Made by a program: the position numbers and the translations under genes. The notes under the pieces were generated by a model. That model saw only the letters and a program-made list of their open reading frames with translations, did no database searches and was not told where the DNA came from. From Candidatus Susulua stagnicola (GTDB lineage Bacteria; Omnitrophota; Gorgyraeia; Duberdicusellales; 4484-171): a stretch of 26,082 nt of DNA. The stretch spans positions 1 through 26,082 of the forward strand of contig JAVCBZ010000029.1 in NCBI GenBank assembly GCA_030765735.1. The letters are read 5' to 3'. Below, piece after piece: positions 14,148 to 20,655 of this stretch. The number at the start of each line of letters is the position of its first letter. The stretch's first letter is position 1.

Positions 14148-15090
14148 TAAGATAAAAATGAGTAAAAGCTTCTTGATTACTGCTCATATGAGTTTAGAGG
14201 GTGATGCTCTTGGATCAGAATTAGCTACTTATATTTTACTTAAAAAACTTAAAAAAAGAGTAGTTATTTATAATAATGATCCTACACCAGAGATGTATAA
14301 ATTTCTTCCCTTTAATCGGGTGATAAAAAATTCAATAAAGGATGAGAAATTTGACGTGGCTATGGTCGTAGATTGCTCTGATCTCTCTAGAACTGGCAAG
14401 GTTAAAGATATTGTAAATAAAGCTGGGTGTATTATTAATATTGATCATCATATTAGCAACACTAATTTTGGTGACTTAAATTGGGTTGAGCCATCATCAG
14501 GCTCAGCATCTCAAGTTCTTTATCATCTTTGTGAGAAATTTAAAATTATCGATAAAGATATTGCTATGTGTCTTTACACTGGCATTTCTACTGATACTGG
14601 TAATTTTACTTATGCTAGTACTGATAGCCAGACTCATAAAATAGTTTCGGTTTTAATGGAATATGATCTTCAGCCTCATAAGATTTATGATGCTTTGCAT
14701 AGTTTATACAATCCAAGCGATTTAAATTTTATTGGCAAAGTTATTTCTTCTTTGAAGTTTGATCCTTTAAAAAAAATTTGTTGGGCAAAGATTACTGATT
14801 GGCAGAATGAAAACTACGATATTACTGAAGTAGTTTTTTCAATGATGAGACAATTAAAGGACCCGGAAGTGTTTTTCATTTTCAAGAGATCTGATAAGAA
14901 TAAAACTAGGATTAACTTTCGTTCTCGAGGCCGAATTGATGTTAATAAAATTGCTAAGTTTTTTGGTGGTGGTGGGCACAAAAACGCAAGTGGAACCACT
15001 ATTGAAGAGCCTATTGAAAAAGCTGAGAAAAAAGTAATTTCTTTTACAAGAAGATATATTGATAATATTGGACGGAAAAAGAAGAAATAG
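14116..15090 (+). CDS. nrnA: DHH-family oligoribonuclease/pAp phosphatase (NrnA-like)
   Basis: NrnA-type enzymes degrade short RNA and dephosphorylate pAp in the cytoplasm. Product is 324 residues. The DHH domain shows motif I as HMSLEGDALGSE (24-35), VVDCSD (84-89), NIDHH (108-112) and STDTGNF; the DHHA1 domain has SRGRIDVNKIAKFFGGGGHKNASG in part near residue 275. The first acidic residue of motif I, usually Asp in HxxPDxD, is Glu28 here, and the Pro is Leu27, an uncommon form of a metal-binding motif. The start lies within rbfA; AAAGGAGG at 14105-14112 is strong but only three bases from the ATG. The rbfA-nrnA-truB-ribF order is a well-known conserved string. Confidence 0.9.
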   Translation: MRKIALKKIVDKIKMSKSFLITAHMSLEGDALGSELATYILLKKLKKRVVIYNNDPTPEMYKFLPFNRVIKNSIKDEKFDVAMVVDCSDLSRTGKVKDIVNKAGCIINIDHHISNTNFGDLNWVEPSSGSASQVLYHLCEKFKIIDKDIAMCLYTGISTDTGNFTYASTDSQTHKIVSVLMEYDLQPHKIYDALHSLYNPSDLNFIGKVISSLKFDPLKKICWAKITDWQNENYDITEVVFSMMRQLKDPEVFFIFKRSDKNKTRINFRSRGRIDVNKIAKFFGGGGHKNASGTTIEEPIEKAEKKVISFTRRYIDNIGRKKKK

Positions 15091-15106
15091 ACTTAAATAT
15101 ATTAAT

Positions 15107-15784
15107 ATGAACAATAAAAAAATAGATGGAGTCATTTTTGTAGATAAACCTAAGGGGATTACGTCTCATGATGTGGTTGACGTTATACGCAAAAAACTCC
15201 AAACTAAAAAAGTTGGACATGCTGGGACTTTAGATCCTTTGGCAGAAGGATTGTTGATAATGTTAGTAGGTAAGTGTACCAAGATGTTTTCTAAATTTGC
15301 TAATTTTGATAAAGAATACTTAGGAGTATTAAAATTAGGTGAGGTCACTACTACTGGTGATTCTCAAGGAGAAGTTACTAAAAGCCAAGGATATAAGGAT
15401 ATAAAACCAGAGACCATAGAGGAGACGTTTGCTTCATTTATTGGTGAGATGGGTCAAATCCCTCCAATGGTTAGTGCTTTGAGGGTGAATGGTAAACGTC
15501 TTTATGAGTTAGCTCGTCGTGGGATTGTAGTAGAAAGAGCACCGCGTAAGATTAATATAATCTCTTTAAAGATACTAAAGATGAATTTCCCTTTTATTGA
15601 GTTTCGTGTTCATTGTTCTAAAGGAACCTATGTAAGAAAACTTGCTGAAGATATTGGTGAGAAACTTGGTTGTGGGGCTCATATGGTTAAAATATTACGA
15701 TTGAGTATTGGGCCTTTTAATTTAGAAAAGGCAGTAAAATTGGACGAAGTTAATGAAAATCATCTTCAACAGATTACCCTCTAG
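15107..15784 (+). CDS. truB: tRNA pseudouridine(55) synthase (TruB), short form
   Basis: TruB makes pseudouridine 55 in the T-loop of tRNA. Product is 225 residues from the ATG at 15107. Family motifs are IDGVIFVDKPKGITSHDVV at the N-terminus, KKVGHAGTLDPLAEGLL with catalytic Asp43, KEYLGVLKLG, GQIPPMVSALRVNGKRLYELAR, and CSKGTYVRKLAEDIGEKLG. Proteins of this family usually run to about 300 residues; this one ends soon after the catalytic domain and lacks the C-terminal tRNA-binding extension. The frame runs upstream to a TTG at 15059, but homology starts at 15107. No clear Shine-Dalgarno sequence is present. It overlaps ribF by 32 bases. Confidence 0.93.
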   Translation: MNNKKIDGVIFVDKPKGITSHDVVDVIRKKLQTKKVGHAGTLDPLAEGLLIMLVGKCTKMFSKFANFDKEYLGVLKLGEVTTTGDSQGEVTKSQGYKDIKPETIEETFASFIGEMGQIPPMVSALRVNGKRLYELARRGIVVERAPRKINIISLKILKMNFPFIEFRVHCSKGTYVRKLAEDIGEKLGCGAHMVKILRLSIGPFNLEKAVKLDEVNENHLQQITL

Positions 15785-16709
15785 AAGAATAAAATGCGTA
15801 GCAACTGTAGGCGTTTTTGACGGAGTTCATCTTGGACATCAGTTTATATTAAAAAAGGTAAAAGAAACTGCTCAAAGAGAAAGCTTAGCCTCATTGTTAA
15901 TAACCTTTGACATTCCACCTCAACAATTTTTAAATAAAAAAAAACTTCTTCATCATCGACGACCGGAAAAGGAATTTATTGGTTCTTTAACCAGCAGGAT
16001 AGAGAAAGTTGGCTTGGTAAACTTTCTAGACATAGATTACCTTTGGTTTTTAAAAACTAAGAAGTCTTTGCTAAAGTTATCAGCTGATAATTTTATCAAT
16101 TATATTCAAAAGTATTTTAATATTGAAAAACTTATTGTTGGTGAAGATTTTCGTTTTGGGCATAAAGGAAGAGGAGATTTAACTGGTTTAAAAAAACTTG
16201 CTTCTGAACATAGATTTGATTTATCAATTGTAAAGAAAATAACTAAAAGTAAAAAAATAGTAAGCAGTTCCTTAATTCGGCAACTTATCCAAAAAGGTAA
16301 AGTAGATAAGGTCAAACAATTATTAGGTCGTTATTTTTCTTTAGAGGGTAAAGTAGTCAAAGGAAAAGGGGTAGGAATGAGCCTTGGTTTTCCTACGGCA
16401 AATATTTTTCCTATTGATTTTGTTTTGCCGGCTTGTGGAGTTTATGCAGCTTATGTAGTTTTAAATAAAAAGAAATACTTAGCTGCGATTAATATTGGTT
16501 TGCAACCGACTTTTTCAAGAAGTAAAAAACCAGTTGTAGAAGCTCATATTATAAATTTTAAAAAGAATATTTTGGATAAAAAGATTAAAATAACATTTTT
16601 AGAGAGGCTGAGAGAAGAGAAAAAATTCTCTTCTAAAGAGAGATTAATTGCTGCTATTAGCAAAGATATTAAATACCTAACCTCAAAATGTAGTGCCTTC
16701 CTAATTTAG
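15753..16709 (+). CDS. ribF: Bifunctional riboflavin kinase / FAD synthetase (RibF)
   Basis: Phosphorylates riboflavin to FMN and adenylates FMN to FAD. Product is 318 residues, normal for the family. The N-terminal FAD synthetase domain has TVGVFDGVHLGHQ (18-30), the IVGEDFRFGHKGRGD block (128-142) and SSSLIRQLI (171-179). The C-terminal kinase domain has VVKGKGVGMSLGFPTANI (201-218), GVYAAYV, AAINIGLQPTF and VEAHIINF. The start overlaps the end of truB by 32 bases, and only a weak purine-rich stretch precedes it. In other genomes rpsO commonly follows; here the mraZ promoter follows within 50 bases. Confidence 0.93.
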   Translation: MKIIFNRLPSRRIKCVATVGVFDGVHLGHQFILKKVKETAQRESLASLLITFDIPPQQFLNKKKLLHHRRPEKEFIGSLTSRIEKVGLVNFLDIDYLWFLKTKKSLLKLSADNFINYIQKYFNIEKLIVGEDFRFGHKGRGDLTGLKKLASEHRFDLSIVKKITKSKKIVSSSLIRQLIQKGKVDKVKQLLGRYFSLEGKVVKGKGVGMSLGFPTANIFPIDFVLPACGVYAAYVVLNKKKYLAAINIGLQPTFSRSKKPVVEAHIINFKKNILDKKIKITFLERLREEKKFSSKERLIAAISKDIKYLTSKCSAFLI

Positions 16710-16712
16710 CAT

Positions 16713-16728
16713 CCACAACCCCTTGTGG
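16713..16728. other. Small perfect hairpin after ribF
   Basis: CCACAA (16713-16718), loop CCCC, TTGTGG (16723-16728), starting four bases after the ribF stop. No T-run follows on either strand, so a terminator role is doubtful. It may mark the end of the rbfA-ribF transcript ahead of the mraZ promoter. Confidence 0.4.
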
Positions 16729-16754
16729 TGTAAGCATTTATTCGGCAAAAATCC

Positions 16755-16783
16755 TTGACAATAGAGAAGAATTGTTCTATATT
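16755..16783 (+). promoter_or_regulatory. Promoter of the division/cell-wall cluster (PmraZ)
   Basis: A perfect -35 TTGACA (16755-16760), a 17-base spacer and a -10 TATATT (16778-16783) with five of six consensus bases. This is by far the best sigma-70 type promoter in the window. Transcription would start near 16790, about 25 bases before the mraZ ATG and right at the first of three GTGGA boxes. Confidence 0.8.
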
Positions 16784-16786
16784 CTT

Positions 16787-16816
16787 ATTGTGGAGTAAAG
16801 TGGAGGAATGTGGAAT
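16787..16816 (+). promoter_or_regulatory. Probable MraZ operator: three GTGGA boxes, 10-base period
   Basis: GTGGA occurs at 16790-16794, 16800-16804 and 16810-16814, exactly ten bases apart and preceded each time by an A/T triplet (ATT, AAA, AAT). Known MraZ proteins bind short G-rich direct repeats at 10-base period between their own promoter and start codon (TGGGN boxes in E. coli, AAAGTG-type boxes in mollicutes). The second box includes the GGAGG ribosome-binding site (16802-16806) and the third touches the ATG, so bound MraZ would block its own operon. Confidence 0.75.
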
Positions 16817-17252
16817 GTGGTATGGTGAATATTTACATACATTAGACGAAAAAGATAGATTTATCCTTCCGGCTAAATTTAGAGAAAAGATAAAAACTCT
16901 AGATAAAAAGAAATTTTTTATTACTCGTGGTCTTGATGGTTGCCTTTTTTTAGTTTTCCAAGATGCTTGGGAGAAATTAGAAAATAAGTTAAAGTCTCTT
17001 TCTTTTACTAAAAAACAATCGAGATCTTTTAATCGCCTTTATTTTAGTGGAGCTGTAGAAAGCGATATTGATAATCAGGGGCGAGTGACTCTTCCGGAAT
17101 ATTTAAAAGAGTTTGCTCAAATTCAAAGAGAAATAACAATTGTTGGCGTAGCTGACAGGATTGAGATTTGGAGCAAAGATTGTTGGAATAAATTTTACCA
17201 GGACAATAAAAAGAGATTTGAAGAAATGGCTGAAAATCTCTTTGAAGAATAA
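16815..17252 (+). CDS. mraZ: Transcriptional regulator MraZ
   Basis: DNA-binding protein that controls the dcw cluster by binding repeats upstream of itself. Product is 145 residues, the usual size. It holds two SpoVT/AbrB-like halves: GEYLHTLDEKDRFILPAKFRE near the N-terminus and FSGAVESDIDNQGRVTLPEYL from about residue 77. The start was chosen because family homology begins at MWYGEY and because GGAGG (16802-16806) is eight bases upstream. The open frame extends to a TTG at 16755, but that is inside the -35 box of the promoter. The gene heads the operon. Confidence 0.94.
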   Translation: MWYGEYLHTLDEKDRFILPAKFREKIKTLDKKKFFITRGLDGCLFLVFQDAWEKLENKLKSLSFTKKQSRSFNRLYFSGAVESDIDNQGRVTLPEYLKEFAQIQREITIVGVADRIEIWSKDCWNKFYQDNKKRFEEMAENLFEE

Positions 17253-17296
17253 AGGGGGTATTTTTCGCAATAATAATCGAAAATAAGGAGGGATAA

Positions 17297-17488
17297 ATGA
17301 CTAAAGTGACTAGTAAATCCCGAGAAGCTTCTAAGAGGCGTAATCAAGACAGTCTTCTAGGTTCGTTAATGATTCGCTTATCAGGATTTCGCATTTGTCA
17401 ACTTATCGAGAAAAAATCCTTAAACATGTCTTTAGTTGAGCGGAAAACATTGAGAAAATTATTTTATTCTAAGGAAAAAAAATGGTAA
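17297..17488 (+). CDS. Small basic protein of unknown function between mraZ and rsmH
   Basis: A 63-codon open frame with an excellent ribosome-binding site, AAGGAGGG at 17285-17292, four bases before the ATG. The stop overlaps the rsmH start by seven bases, the coupling seen among real genes here. The product has 17 Lys/Arg against 5 Asp/Glu, a basic N-terminus (MTKVTSKSREASKRR), a short hydrophobic stretch around LLGSLMIRLSGF and a basic C-terminus ending in KEKKW. No membrane span, zinc motif or known domain was recognised. Its position suggests a role linked to division or nucleic-acid binding, but that is inference. No gene of this kind is usual at this place in the clusters I know. Confidence 0.7.
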   Translation: MTKVTSKSREASKRRNQDSLLGSLMIRLSGFRICQLIEKKSLNMSLVERKTLRKLFYSKEKKW

Positions 17489-18405
17489 TTTCCGAAATTT
17501 CTAATGAAGTTATGAAGGAAGCATATCATTATCCAGTTATGTATAGGGAAGTTTTAGAACTCTTAGATGTTGGCACGAGAAAGGTTGTAGTTGATTGTAC
17601 TACAGGCATTGGCTCTCATTCATATAAGCTATTGGAAGCAATGAGTGAGAAAGGATTTCTTGTAGGAATTGACAGAGATCAGCATTCTTTAAATGTTGCT
17701 AAGGCTAGATTAGAGCCATTTACAGGAAGATTCTCCTTAATCAGAGATAATTTTGCTAATTTGGATAAGATTCTAAGTGATTTAGGCATAGAAAAAGCAG
17801 ATGTTTTTTTATTTGATTTAGGTATTTCTACTTATCAATTGGGTGATTCTGATCGGGGTTTTAGCTTTTTAAAAGAAGGACCTTTAGATATGCGTATGGA
17901 TAGGGATTCATTTCTTTCAGCTTATGATTTAGTAAATAATTTAAGTGAAGGTGAATTAGAGAATATTTTTAAAAAATTTGGTGAAGAACGTTATTCTCGT
18001 AGAGTAGCTCGTTCTTTAGTAGAAGCTAGAAAAAGCGCACCGATTTCTACAACTAGCCAACTTAGAGATTTAATTATCCAAGCTATGCCAGGTAAAGCTC
18101 GTGGTGGAAGAATTAACCCAGCAACAAGAATATTCCAAGCCTTGCGCATTGCTGTTAACAGAGAGTTAGAATCTATAGAGGTAGCCTTATCATCTGCAGC
18201 CTCACGTCTATCCAGTGGAGGAAGAATAGGGGTTATTTCTTTTCATTCCTTAGAAGATAGGATTGTTAAACATTTTTATAGGGATTATTCTGCAAAAAAC
18301 ATATTAAAGGTTATTAATAAAAAGCCTCTTACTCCTACAGAAGAAGAAAGGGGTGAGAATTGGCCATCTCGTTCAGCTAAATTAAGGGTGGCAGAAAAGA
18401 TTTAA
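17482..18405 (+). CDS. rsmH: 16S rRNA (cytosine-1402-N4)-methyltransferase (RsmH/MraW)
   Basis: Methylates N4 of C1402 in the 16S rRNA decoding centre using S-adenosylmethionine. Product is 307 residues, typical. Family blocks are HYPVMYREVLELL (16-28), VVDCTTGIGSHS (36-47) as the SAM-binding loop, GIDRDQHSL (62-70), FDLGISTYQLGDSDRGFSF, GPLDMRMD, NPATRIFQALRIAVNRELE and SFHSLEDRIVKHFYR. The loop, usually LGGGGH, is TGIGSH here. The ATG at 17482 has AAGGA at 17471-17475; a second ATG at 17512 is closer to the conserved region but lacks a ribosome-binding site. It is the standard neighbour of mraZ and ftsL. Confidence 0.95.
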   Translation: MVISEISNEVMKEAYHYPVMYREVLELLDVGTRKVVVDCTTGIGSHSYKLLEAMSEKGFLVGIDRDQHSLNVAKARLEPFTGRFSLIRDNFANLDKILSDLGIEKADVFLFDLGISTYQLGDSDRGFSFLKEGPLDMRMDRDSFLSAYDLVNNLSEGELENIFKKFGEERYSRRVARSLVEARKSAPISTTSQLRDLIIQAMPGKARGGRINPATRIFQALRIAVNRELESIEVALSSAASRLSSGGRIGVISFHSLEDRIVKHFYRDYSAKNILKVINKKPLTPTEEERGENWPSRSAKLRVAEKI

Positions 18406-18408
18406 TAT

Positions 18409-18780
18409 ATGCCTATGAAGAAATTTTTATTTCTAATTTTACCTTTCATTATATTCCTTCCAGTTCTTCTATACTTACATCAGAAGGTTAACCTTTATGT
18501 TGAAGCTTATCGCCTAAGTAATAATTTCAATTATCGTAAGGAACTTATTGATAAGAGAGATTACTTGATGTATAATTTTTCTAAAGTGGCAACTTTAGCT
18601 AAAGTTAATCAATGGGCGAACGTAAAAGACTTTACATCAGTTGATAAAGATAGAGTAATGGCTTTAAGTATGAGGAGACAAACGCAGGTTACTAATGATA
18701 GTAAATTGTCTTTATTACTTAGCCGAATTTTAAAAGCTTCAGAGCCTACTTTAACTGCCTTGGCTAAAGATAAAAGGTAA
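18409..18780 (+). CDS. ftsL: FtsL-like divisome protein
   Basis: Short bitopic protein of 123 residues in the ftsL position between rsmH and ftsI. It has a short basic N-terminus (MPMKK), one membrane span (about residues 6-23), then an extracytoplasmic helical region with the spacing of a coiled coil (VEAYRLSNNFNYRKELIDKRDYL in part) and a KVATLAKVNQWA segment, which resembles the YxLSxxxxxxxxLxxxNxxLxxExAxLxxxxxI pattern of FtsL. In other bacteria FtsL pairs with FtsB and recruits FtsW/FtsI. Sequence conservation in this family is poor, so the call rests on topology and position. Start could be the ATG at 18409 or two codons later at 18415. It begins three bases after rsmH. Confidence 0.72.
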   Translation: MPMKKFLFLILPFIIFLPVLLYLHQKVNLYVEAYRLSNNFNYRKELIDKRDYLMYNFSKVATLAKVNQWANVKDFTSVDKDRVMALSMRRQTQVTNDSKLSLLLSRILKASEPTLTALAKDKR

Positions 18781-18881
18781 ATATTTTTTATAAAGGTTAA
18801 TTTAGTTACGTAGCTTTTTCCTCTAGAAAGAATTTTTTAAGAATTTATAATAGTAAAAAAATAAGTATTTTTAGCTTTTGC

Positions 18882-18912
18882 TATAATAAAAATGATTATT
18901 ATTTTTATTATA
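18882..18912. other. 12-base perfect inverted repeat with extended -10 box, ftsL-ftsI spacer
   Basis: TATAATAAAAAT (18882-18893) and ATTTTTATTATA (18901-18912) are perfect reverse complements around a seven-base loop. The left arm begins with TATAAT preceded by TGC (18879-18881), an extended -10 promoter element. A second TATAAT lies at 18846-18851. The 204-base spacer is the only long gap inside the dcw cluster, so a secondary promoter for ftsI onward, with an overlapping regulator site, is possible. No good -35 box was found, and pure A/T palindromes arise by chance more often in this base composition. Confidence 0.5.
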
Positions 18913-18984
18913 AATAGTAATCGATAAGAGTCTCTTGTAGTAGAAAATAGCAATTAGGGCAAAGATAACTGTTGTAGTCGTAGA

Positions 18985-20655
18985 ATGAATAAAAAATATA
19001 ATCAAAGGGTAACTAGCATATATTTTGCTTTCATTGTTTTGATTGTTGTCATTTTAGCTAGAATTTTTTATTTACAGTTATTTAGAAGTAATTTTTTTCA
19101 AAATCTTGCCCAGGATCAACGTTATCGACTTGTAAAAATTCAAGGTAAAAGGGGAAGTATCTTTGATTGTAGGAGGAGAATTCTATCTAAAAGTATAAGT
19201 TGTTATTCTGTTTTTGCTGATCCGTTTTTTGTTAGCAACCCTGAGAAAGTTGCTGAAATTTTTTCTATAAATTTAGATTTATCTAAAGAGAGCATACTTT
19301 TCAGATTAGAGAAGAAAAAAAGATTTGTCTGGATTAAGAAAAAGATATCTTGGGAGGAAAAAGAAAAGATTAAAGGATTTAAATTAGATGGTATAGGCTT
19401 TATAAGAGATGAAAAACGATTTTATCCTCAAGGAAGCCTTTCAGCTACAGTTCTTGGTAGTGTTAATATTGATAATCATGGCTTAGAGGGGTTAGAATTT
19501 TTTTATAATGACTATTTGAGTGGTAAAGATGGTTGGGTAAGAGTATTAAGGGACTCTGTTTCCAGAGAGATTATTTTTTCACCACAAATAATAAGTCCTC
19601 AGGAAGGTGCGGATATTGTTTTAAGCTTAGATGCTCAAATACAATATTGGGTTGAAGAGTATTTAGGCAAGGCAGTTGAAGATTTCAGAGCTGTTGCTGG
19701 AAGCGTTGTGGTAATGAATGCAGTGAATGGGGAGATTCTAGCGTTAGCTAATTACCCTAGTTTTAATCCTAATGAGTTGGGAAAAAACTTACCTGAACAA
19801 ATGCGTAATCGAGCAGTGGCTGACATGTTTGAACCGGGGTCAGTATTTAAAGTTGTTACTCTTTTAGCTGCGGTCAATGAAGATATGTTTGCTAATCAAG
19901 ATAAAATTTTCTGTGAAAATGGTAAATTTAAAATTCCTGGAACTATTCTTCACGATTGGAAATCTTATGGTGAGTTATCATTCAAAGAGGTTTTTATGAA
20001 ATCGAGCAATATTGGTGCAGCAAAAATTGTTCAAGCCTTAGGTTTTGAGGTTTTTTCTAGTTATCTTAAGAGATTAGAATTTGGTTGTGTAAGTGGTATT
20101 GATTTACCGGCAGAGGCGAAGGGTTCGGTTAAATCAATAAGTAACTGTTCAAAAACATCTCCTTATATTATGCCTATTGGTCAAGAAATAGCAGTGAACC
20201 TCTTACAATTGGCTCGCACATTTGCTGTTGTTGCTAATGGAGGTTATTTAGTTACACCGCACTTAGTAACCAGTATTTGTTCGCAAAACTCTTGTAAAAG
20301 TGTACCAGTCCAGGTTAGGAAAAAAGTTATACCAACAGCTGCTGCTAATCGGGCAAAGGATATTCTTATTTCTGTAGTTAGCGAAGGCACTGGCAAACGG
20401 GCTCAGGTAAAGAAGCGTAAAATTGGCGGTAAAACTGGTACTGCTCAGAAATATGATCCTGAAATAAAGAAGTATTCATCTTCTAAGTATCGGGCAACAT
20501 TTGTTGGTTTTATTGCTGATTCAATTCCACCCTTAGTGATTGGAGTTACTGTAGACGAACCTAAACGTTCACATTTTGGTGGGGTTGTTGCTGCGCCGGT
20601 TTTTAAAAATATTGCTGAGAAAATTATTGGTTATACTGAGGGGTTAGAAAATTGA
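18985..20655 (+). CDS. ftsI: Peptidoglycan transpeptidase, class B PBP (FtsI/PBP3)
   Basis: Septal transpeptidase that cross-links peptidoglycan outside the cytoplasmic membrane, working with FtsW. Product is 556 residues. A basic N-terminus is followed by one membrane span (about 11-30), the PBP dimerisation domain beginning at KRGSIFD (55-61), and the transpeptidase domain. Active-site motifs are complete: Ser286-x-x-Lys289 in EPGSVFK, SSN at 340-342, and KTG at 483-485 in GGKTGTAQ. There is no PASTA domain. The usual RGxIxDRNG stretch reads RGSIFDCRRR. Start ATG has only a weak ribosome-binding site. It ends overlapping the murE TTG start by four bases. Confidence 0.93.
   Translation: MNKKYNQRVTSIYFAFIVLIVVILARIFYLQLFRSNFFQNLAQDQRYRLVKIQGKRGSIFDCRRRILSKSISCYSVFADPFFVSNPEKVAEIFSINLDLSKESILFRLEKKKRFVWIKKKISWEEKEKIKGFKLDGIGFIRDEKRFYPQGSLSATVLGSVNIDNHGLEGLEFFYNDYLSGKDGWVRVLRDSVSREIIFSPQIISPQEGADIVLSLDAQIQYWVEEYLGKAVEDFRAVAGSVVVMNAVNGEILALANYPSFNPNELGKNLPEQMRNRAVADMFEPGSVFKVVTLLAAVNEDMFANQDKIFCENGKFKIPGTILHDWKSYGELSFKEVFMKSSNIGAAKIVQALGFEVFSSYLKRLEFGCVSGIDLPAEAKGSVKSISNCSKTSPYIMPIGQEIAVNLLQLARTFAVVANGGYLVTPHLVTSICSQNSCKSVPVQVRKKVIPTAAANRAKDILISVVSEGTGKRAQVKKRKIGGKTGTAQKYDPEIKKYSSSKYRATFVGFIADSIPPLVIGVTVDEPKRSHFGGVVAAPVFKNIAEKIIGYTEGLEN

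Noticed and set aside
15059..15106. N-terminal extension of TruB from a TTG at 15059
   Set aside because: It lies inside nrnA and has no ribosome-binding site; homology starts at MNNKKIDGVIFVDKPKG (15107).
16755..16814. N-terminal extension of MraZ from a TTG at 16755
   Set aside because: That TTG is part of the -35 box TTGACA; MraZ homology and the ribosome-binding site point to the ATG at 16815.
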